From the NCBI GenBank assembly GCA_025529335.1, contig JAMYHX010000769.1:1-13035 (forward strand): a DNA stretch of 13,035 nt, in the 5' to 3' direction. The position numbers and the translations under genes are program-made. This document shows positions 7,930 to 13,035 of the stretch, piece after piece (position 1 is the first letter of the stretch; every line of letters begins with the position of its first letter). A model generated the notes under the pieces. It was not told the origin of the DNA. It ran no database searches and worked only from the letters and a program-made list of their open reading frames with translations. This stretch comes from Rhizopus sp. PT2906 (taxonomy: Eukaryota; Mucoromycota; Mucoromycetes; Mucorales; Rhizopodaceae).

Positions 7930-9748
7930 TTAGATCATAAAAAGCAAGTTGACATCTATTGGATGAGAAGAAGAGAGCTGAGGTCGTTGAGAATACTTTT
8001 CTCGTAAGATGACACGAACAGAGTTGAGCAATTGAAGATATGTTTGATTTCTATTTGCTCTTAGGGCAGTCGTAAATGCATGACTCATTGCACCTGTACT
8101 GCGACCATTTTCAAAAGCATCCGCAGAGGTTTGAGAGTCCTTACAGCCAGAGAACATGATAACATCAGCAGGGGATGATTTCTGTTTTTTAACATTGGCT
8201 GCTTTTCCTCCAAGGCCACCACTCATGATTTTGGAGCCGATTGACATGACAGAGGATATGGCTCTTGCTGGATTACCTGATATATAAGCCAACCCTGCAC
8301 TCTTTAAGCTATTGCCTGCATCCTTGAATAAGCTGCTTTCTTTTAGGGTTCCTTGGGTCGAGTAGATATAAGGCAAATCGAGCGCTGTACCCGAATGGCA
8401 GCTGTCAAAGATACAAGTCAATCTACAACCTGGTGGAAGTGGACGAACCATGATATCATGCATCATCTAACAATTATATCTATGTCTATATTTTTACAAT
8501 ACAACTTTCATGACATGACTTACATCGTCTACAATTTGTCCATAGATGGCATGGTCTACTGGATAGATTGTCTCATCATACCCATCATCTTCATCACCAT
8601 CATAGTCTTTCATCTGATAAAAAGAAGTTAATTTTAAGTATAAATAATAACGTAGACTTACTCTGCCACCATGTCCACTGAAATGGAAAAAGAATCTATA
8701 AATAGAAGGTGTTAGCTCAAGCATATACTTTTTGGTTTTATACGTTACGAATCGTTAGGTCGAGCATCATGCACTAACCATTGCATAGCTCTGATCATAT
8801 TCTGCTTTGTTGGAATATTCTGAGGGTTTTGCTGATCATCTGTTAAAATAACCATATCGTCCGCTCGAAAATTATACAACGTAATAAGAAAATCTTTGAT
8901 ATTATGAACATCGTTAATACAGCCTACATAATAAGCCAATCTGTATTAGCTCTCCTTCTATCTTCTTTAATGTATTAAACCTTTTAATTCTGCTGAAGTG
9001 CCAAAATAGTTAATGCCGATCAACAAAGCTCTCTTTCTTCCTTGACCTATTTAAAAAATAAATAACGAAAAGACATAAGGAAACTAGTACACATACAGTT
9101 GGAAAGTTGAAAGTTAGGTGGTGGTGCCTGTTGAAGACTAGGATGAACATGCATAATAAAGTCATTGGGATTGGCATTGGGTGGTGTTTGACCATAAGGC
9201 ACTATATCAAGAATAGTTATTATTATATTCTTGGGTCTTGTAAATCAAAAAACCACCTGAAGGATTATGTGCTGAATGAGGTGGTTGTGGATAATTGGCT
9301 TGTCCTACTGTAGGATCATGAGGTGAGAACGCAGGATCTTGGGGTGAATAAGGAGGAGGAGGATTCTTTTATGATTGATTAGCGCATCACATGTTTATAC
9401 ACCAATGAAGCTTACATTAGAAGCTGGACTCTGAGATGGATAGTTATGAGGACGAGATGGCGTAGGAGGAGGAGGTGTTGCATAAGGATTCTGTTGAGGT
9501 GGAGGAGGGTAAGAACTTTGTTGTGGTGCAGAATATGGACTCTGCTGTGGTGGAGGAGGATATGGATTCTGTTGTGGTGGATATCCACCTGCGGAAGGAT
9601 AGGGCTGTGGAGGAGGATAACCTTGTGCAGGAGGAGGATAAGGTGAATATTGTTGTGGTGGTGGTGGAGGATACGGTTGTTGCTGTTGCTGATAAGGAGG
9701 ATATGGCACATATCCGCCTGCTGTATACCCTTGACCTGGGAAACTCAT
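7930..9748 (-). CDS. MCA1: Type I metacaspase
   Basis: Metacaspases are calcium-dependent cysteine proteases cutting after Arg/Lys; fungal ones act in stress responses, ageing and aggregate control. Eight exons join in frame: 9748-9416, 9365-9257, 9201-9097, 9046-8981, 8923-8749, 8695-8662 (34 nt), 8613-8524 and 8466-7930 (introns 48-57 bp), giving 482 aa. Residues 1 to about 180 form a Pro/Gln/Tyr-rich prodomain (repeated YPPPPQQ-type units). The p20-like domain starts GRKRALLIGINYFG, then GCINDVHNIKDF, VILTDDQQNP and MIRAMQWLVHDARPNDS. Catalytic His271 is in FSGHGG and Cys327 in FDSCHSGTALDLP. The Asp-rich DYDGDEDDGYDETIYPVD and C-terminal SSSHPIDVNL match yeast Mca1 closely. The donor at 9256-9255 (GTGGTT) is weak, so the exon 2/3 boundary is least certain. 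It diverges from the CstF-64 gene. Confidence 0.95.
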
Positions 9749-9783
9749 AATGGAATGAATAGAAAACAAAGAAACACTTTTAC

Positions 9784-9805
9784 CTCTCTCTCTCTCTCTC
9801 TCTCT
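9784..9805. repeat. (CT)11 microsatellite
   Basis: Eleven CT units lie 36 bp upstream of the metacaspase ATG, probably within its 5' leader, where they read as GA on the coding strand. Confidence 0.9.
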
Positions 9806-9812
9806 TTTAAAC

Positions 9813-9819
9813 TGAGTCA
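9813..9819. promoter_or_regulatory. TGAGTCA bZIP (AP-1/Gcn4-type) site
   Basis: An exact TGAGTCA, the consensus for Gcn4/AP-1-class bZIP factors, lies 64 bp upstream of the metacaspase start codon. It could mediate stress or starvation control. It is a single 7-bp match, so occupancy is unproven. Confidence 0.35.
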
Positions 9820-9947
9820 CGTAACACCAAAGTATTTTTAGCAGTTCAGGAGGACAATTGTTAATTTGAAGTTATTCATATCAACAAGTTAACTTTAGTA
9901 AAAGAAGATACAGGTTCAAGCAAAGATTGAAACACAACACTTGTATA

Positions 9948-9967
9948 TGTGTGTATATATACACACA
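9948..9967. repeat. Perfect 20-bp TG/TA/CA palindrome
   Basis: The sequence is TGTGTG, then TATATATA, then CACACA, reading identically on both strands. It could extrude as a cruciform or be simple-repeat drift. Confidence 0.8.
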
Positions 9968-10121
9968 GTTCGCTTTTCCCTATCAAAAGCCCATCTTGCC
10001 CTTATTTCAGCACAACCAAGAAGGAGTCACAGTGAAGGACTAAAAAAAAAAAAAAAAAAAGAGGCAAAATGACAAAACGAGAAAAATTGGCTAGTTTATT
10101 TTCTTCTCTTCAAGACATAAA

Positions 10122-11507
10122 ATGAATCAAGCATCAAGAGGATCGCGTGTTGTATTCGGTAAAGCTTCGAAATCACTGCTTGCTTTAAGTATTAATGTTT
10201 GCTAGTTGGAAACATTCCTTTTGAGCTCTCGGAAGAACAACTTATTGAAGTCTTTAAAGAAGTGGGTCCAGTCGCTTCTTTTCGGTAATGTATATTATAT
10301 GAAAAAGATTAAAAAAAGACTCACATAAAATACTTTATAGTTTACTGTTTGATCGTGAGACTGGTAGACCAAAGGGCTATGGCTTTTGTGAATTTTATGG
10401 TAAAAGAGCAAGGCTGTTTGCGAATTGTTGTTAATCCTTGCATAATTATAGATGCTGAAACAGCAGCAAGTGCTGTACGAAATTTAAATGATTATGAAAT
10501 CGGAGGACGTCAGTTGAGAGTTGATTATGCAGCAATGGATGATAATCATCAAAGATCTGGTCATCAAGGTAGACATCATCATCCTCCCGTTCAACAAGCA
10601 CCACCTCCATCCATGCCTCCACCACAACCTATGTCAATGCAACCACCAATGCAGTCCATGCCGATGCAACAGCCCATGCAACCGCCTATGCAGCCCCCAA
10701 TGCAACCACCCATGCAGTCTTCAATGCAACCTCCGATGCAAGCTCCAATGCAACCTCCGATGCAAACCCCAATGCAACCCCCAATGCAACCTCCAGTGAA
10801 TAAGTCTCTAGTAGGCAATGCATCTGTAGATGAAATCTCAAAAGTTTTGGCTTCGATGAATGCTCAAGATTTATTCACGTTGATGAGCCAAATGAAGCAA
10901 ATGTCTTTTGAACGGCCTGAATTCACCCGAGAGTTTCTAGCAGCAAATCCACAAGTGGCATACGCATTATTTCAAGCTATGCTAATGATGAATATAGTAG
11001 ACCCTAATATTATTACAGTAAGAAAGAGAATCGTTAGGTTGTATGCATATACTAATATTTTATTAAAAGCGCATCATGACAGCTAATCCTGCAGCAGCAC
11101 CCGTCGCATCTCCAGTTCAACCGATTATTCAGCAACCTCAACCGGTTCAACCTACTAGACCAGCAGTGATAAATAGCCCAGTTCAACCTGTGTCTGCAGC
11201 AATCCGTGCACCTCCACCACCTCCTGTTGTTGCTCAACCAGAAGTACCACAAGGTAAATAAATACATATTGATAACAATAGCAATATATCAATTTGGGAT
11301 TATTGTAGATGAAACAGAACAACAAAAGGCACTCTTGATGAAGGTATTACAACTTACAGATGAGCAAATAAATGAACTCCCACCACAGACAAGGGATCAA
11401 ATTAGACAATTGGTAAAGAAAAGAGAAAGCTATGAATACATATTTACTGAATCTTTTTTTGTTTTCATATACAACAGAAAGCCCAATTGACTATGCAACA
11501 ACAATAA
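10122..11507 (+). CDS. RNA15: Cleavage stimulation factor subunit 2 (CstF-64/Rna15)
   Basis: CstF-64/Rna15 binds the GU-rich element downstream of poly(A) sites and helps direct pre-mRNA 3' cleavage. Seven exons join in frame: 10122-10158, 10206-10284, 10341-10399, 10452-11017, 11070-11253, 11309-11412 and 11478-11507 (introns 47-65 bp), giving 352 aa. One RRM spans about 9-90 with RNP2 VFVGNI (11-16) and RNP1 KGYGFCEF (50-57). SEEQLIEVFKEVGPVASFRL and GRQLRVDYA match human CSTF2. A His/Pro stretch and MQPP repeats follow, then a hinge ending MNIVDPNIIT (to 247), the region that binds CstF-77 and symplekin in relatives. A Pro/Gln linker follows. The C-terminal helical domain has LLMKVLQLTDEQINELPPQ, as in human. 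The last coding exon is 30 nt. The stop carries an embedded AATAAA and sits 3 nt from the convergent SND2 stop. Confidence 0.94.
10631..10796 (+). repeat. 12-nt coding minisatellite, MQPP repeats
   Basis: Imperfect 12-nt units of the form CCN-ATG-CAA-CCN encode about a dozen PMQP tetrapeptide repeats with Ser, Ala or Thr variants, between the RRM and hinge of the CstF-64 homologue. Vertebrate CSTF2 has a different repeat (MEARA) further along, so low-complexity insertion in the linker is shared but the sequence is not. Confidence 0.9.
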
Positions 11508-11508
11508 A
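11503..11508 (+). terminator. Poly(A) signal overlapping the CstF-64 stop codon
   Basis: The last codons CAA TAA followed by A create AATAAA. If used, cleavage 10-30 nt downstream would put the mRNA end inside the last exon of the convergent SND2 gene. Confidence 0.5.
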
Positions 11509-11510
11509 CA

Positions 11511-12312
11511 TTATGCTCTTCCATATTTAACATGCCCCTTATTAGCTCTCTTTTCTAACTTTGCTTGACGTTTTGATTTTGCTTCTGCTGCTGGGTCACT
11601 TTCATTGGTTGGTCTGTTTCCGAAATAAGACTTGGCCAGTGGGATAATCTTGTAAGCGGCATAAGCAGGGATCTATAATGAAGCATATGTAAATCATATA
11701 ACCCATTCTGCAGAAAGGGAGGTTTATGTTATGTTCAATTTACCACTAAATACGTGAACCAAAACTTGTTGGAGATAAATGCAGTTGTCATATGCACAAA
11801 CCATGTCACATAGATAATGTCAAACATGTAACTAGAGCAAAAGAAGAAAAAGGCTAGTGTTAGTATATATGTGTATATATGCTACAAATATTATCTGTCT
11901 ATATCATTTCTTTTTTATTCTTACGCCGTAAGTCCTTCAGCACTCAGATCGTCACCACTGCTGATCAATGTGCCATCATTTCTATAAGTTGGTGTTCCAG
12001 ATGCGACAAGGATACGATAAAATATAACAGTCAATCCAGTTGTGAGTGTATAAAGTAAGAATTGCGAAAAAGTAAACGAGCTCCAGTGGTAAATGACGCG
12101 CCATAAGAAATAAATAGCCTAAGAACCCATTTGAGTTAGTTATTACATAGATGAAAAGTGTTGATGATTATACATTAACAATGATAAAGCCTTTGCGAAG
12201 GTTCGTCAAGGTTTGTTTATTGGAAATAGCAATCTTTTTGGATGAAGCGTTGGCCTAACATAATATTAAATACAGACTCTTCTCTCTCTCTTTTTTGCTG
12301 TTTTGTTACCAT
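11511..12312 (-). CDS. SND2: TMEM208/Snd2 ER-targeting membrane protein
   Basis: TMEM208/Snd2 is a small ER membrane protein of the SRP-independent targeting route, which helps insert proteins with central or C-terminal transmembrane segments. Five exons join in frame: 12312-12310 (only the ATG), 12254-12174, 12118-11925, 11831-11744 and 11672-11511 (introns 55, 55, 93, 71 bp), giving 175 aa (human 173). The polar N-terminus (SSKKIAISNKQTLTNLR) precedes four hydrophobic segments in two pairs: around FIIVNAIYFLWRVIY and FLLYTLTTGLTVIFYRIL, then around YVTWFVHMTTAFI and FWFTYLVIPAYAAYKI. The loop carries NDGTLISSGDDL, aligning with human EDGALMDGGMDL. The tail is basic (KSKRQAKLEKRANKGHVKYG). 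No single exon stands out, so it was found only by splicing. Family identity is good; the ATG-only first exon and the 93-bp intron are inferred. Confidence 0.87.
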
Positions 12313-12679
12313 TTTCTTATTAAAGAAAAAAAGACATACAGTGATTTGCGTTTAAATTCAAAAATTTTGAGTGCGCACGTCATGCGGATGCGGGGAAGTG
12401 AAACAATAAAAAATTAGGTGAACACTACGCGTACAAGAAGGGTGGTGCTACAGGTGCTTCTTCTAGACACTACCTATGTTGTCACTTTACAACTTCACAC
12501 TACCAAATTCGGCCTAACCTAAGGCTGTCCAGTTCACTCTCTCTGATATAAATACGAATTTATCATAATTACACGTGAGCTAAGTGATCTTTGTTGATCA
12601 AACCGAAAAACATAAAATTATAATAAAGTAATAACAACCTTTCTTTTATCTCTTTCTTCTTCGAAAAGAAACAATTCAA
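12313..12679. promoter_or_regulatory. Upstream region of SND2, no gene seen
   Basis: This stretch upstream of SND2 contains a locally GC-rich patch (about 12371-12402) with CACGTCA at 12376-12382, which reads TGACGTG on the SND2 coding strand. An ACGCGT lies at 12427-12432, a CACGTG at 12572-12577 and a TATAAATA at 12547-12554. The TATA-like box faces a possible rightward gene starting near 12680. No RNA gene was recognised. Confidence 0.45.
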
Positions 12680-12801
12680 ATGGTAATTTCATAAAGTTAT
12701 GTTTAGTTTGACACTGCACATTCAAGGTTTTGTTGGACGATATCACAGGTGAAGTATTGATCAGAACAATTGAAGATTATAAGAGAAGTATAAGTCAATG
12801 A
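12680..12801 (+). CDS. Possible start of an unidentified rightward gene
   Basis: An ATG at 12680-12682 is followed directly by GTAATT. Splicing to the AG at 12725-12726 (44-bp intron) gives M followed by VLLDDITGEVLIRTIEDYKR and then four more residues to a TGA at 12799-12801, 26 aa in all. The sequence looks protein-like and a TATAAATA lies 126 bp upstream of the ATG. I do not recognise a family. If real it is either a microprotein or the first exons of a gene that splices before the TGA and runs past the window. The intron would be shorter than every other intron here. Low confidence. Confidence 0.2.
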
Positions 12802-13035
12802 GTCTTATATAGCCTCTTTATTAAGATCAAGACGAGAGAGAGAATCAATATCACAAGCAGCGTCATTTTATATAAAAACAGGATTTTAAGGAACAGATTT
12901 AGTTATGGCCAATGACAGTTGGGCATGTCGTGTTATATGTTAATAGTATGTATTGTTGTCAGTATCTTTGTATTATTCATTCTTAGAGTATAGATTTATA
13001 GTAATCTCATACGACAAGATTAAGTATTTATAGGG
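12802..13035. other. Right edge, nothing recognised
   Basis: AT-rich sequence without an open reading frame of note on either strand. It may be intronic or flanking sequence of a gene outside the window. Confidence 0.4.

Larger units (their letters stand above)
9749..10121. promoter_or_regulatory. Divergent promoter region, metacaspase / CstF-64
   Basis: This 373-bp stretch separates two divergent start codons and contains no gene. It holds a (CT)11 run at 9784-9805, a bZIP-type TGAGTCA at 9813-9819 about 65 bp upstream of the metacaspase ATG, a perfect 20-bp palindrome at 9948-9967, and a run of 19 A at 10042-10060 upstream of the CstF-64 ATG. The poly-A run could act as a nucleosome-depleting element, as poly(dA:dT) tracts do in yeast. 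Confidence 0.5.

Noticed and set aside
9412..9841. Several overlapping repetitive ORFs (His/Leu-rich, Arg/Trp-rich, Val/Asp-rich) on both strands
   Set aside because: These are other frames of the Pro/Gln repeat in the metacaspase prodomain, which joins in frame to the catalytic domain.
10591..10818. Minus-strand ORF with Cys-Ile-Gly-Gly repeats opposite the CstF-64 linker
   Set aside because: It is the antisense shadow of the MQPP coding repeat; the plus strand is in frame with the RRM and hinge of a known family.
12795..12866. 23-aa hydrophobic minus-strand ORF resembling a membrane micropeptide
   Set aside because: Short hydrophobic ORFs arise easily in AT-rich DNA; there is no supporting leader, homology or conservation, and it overlaps the candidate plus-strand exon.
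1..13035. Mobile elements, tRNA/rRNA genes, CRISPR arrays, viral sequence or a novel multi-gene defence system
   Set aside because: No terminal repeats, transposase-like ORFs, cloverleaf sequences or spaced repeats were seen. Every substantial coding block is explained by conserved eukaryotic housekeeping families.

Overview
The window looks like nuclear DNA of an early-diverging fungus, probably Mucoromycota (Mucorales-like). The sequence is AT-rich and gene-dense. The nine reconstructed genes contain 38 GT-AG introns of only 47-93 bp, and the proteins match fungal and animal housekeeping families about equally well, including a snurportin that budding yeast lacks. The phylum is an inference from style; no marker gene was searched. 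All gene models were assembled by hand: exons were joined wherever a GT-AG intron kept the frame and restored a known protein family. All nine give complete start-to-stop models.

Layout from left to right: (1) 1-355, 3' flank with no firm gene. (2) 356-1442 (-), proteasome beta5 (PRE2/PSMB5). (3) 1443-1609, a compact divergent promoter shared with (4) 1610-2493 (+), proteasome beta6 (PRE7/PSMB1). (5) 2533-3709 (-), snurportin-1, convergent with PRE7. (6) 3710-4023, pyrimidine-rich divergent promoter. (7) 4024-4521 (+), transcription elongation factor Elf1/ELOF1, whose first coding exon is only the ATG. (8) 4698-6207 (-), a farnesylated-type class A DnaJ (Ydj1/DNAJA). (9) 6305-7776 (-), ESCRT-III protein CHMP7/Chm7. 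(10) 7930-9748 (-), type I metacaspase (MCA1). (11) 9749-10121, divergent promoter with simple repeats. (12) 10122-11507 (+), CstF-64/Rna15-type cleavage stimulation factor. (13) 11511-12312 (-), TMEM208/Snd2, also with an ATG-only first coding exon and a stop codon 3 nt from that of its convergent neighbour. (14) 12313-13035, no firm gene; a weak rightward gene start is possible near 12680.

Several genes share a protein quality control theme (two proteasome beta subunits, an Hsp40, a metacaspase, an ER-targeting factor), but these are ordinary single-copy eukaryotic genes and no obligate joint pathway is implied. Only the PRE2-PRE7 pair is clearly arranged for joint expression. I see no mobile element, RNA gene, CRISPR array or novel defence-like system. 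The interesting material is in gene architecture: ATG-only exons, a 15-nt exon in a J domain, stop-embedded poly(A) signals, nearly abutting convergent genes, a symmetric bidirectional promoter, and substitutions in the beta5 substrate pocket.
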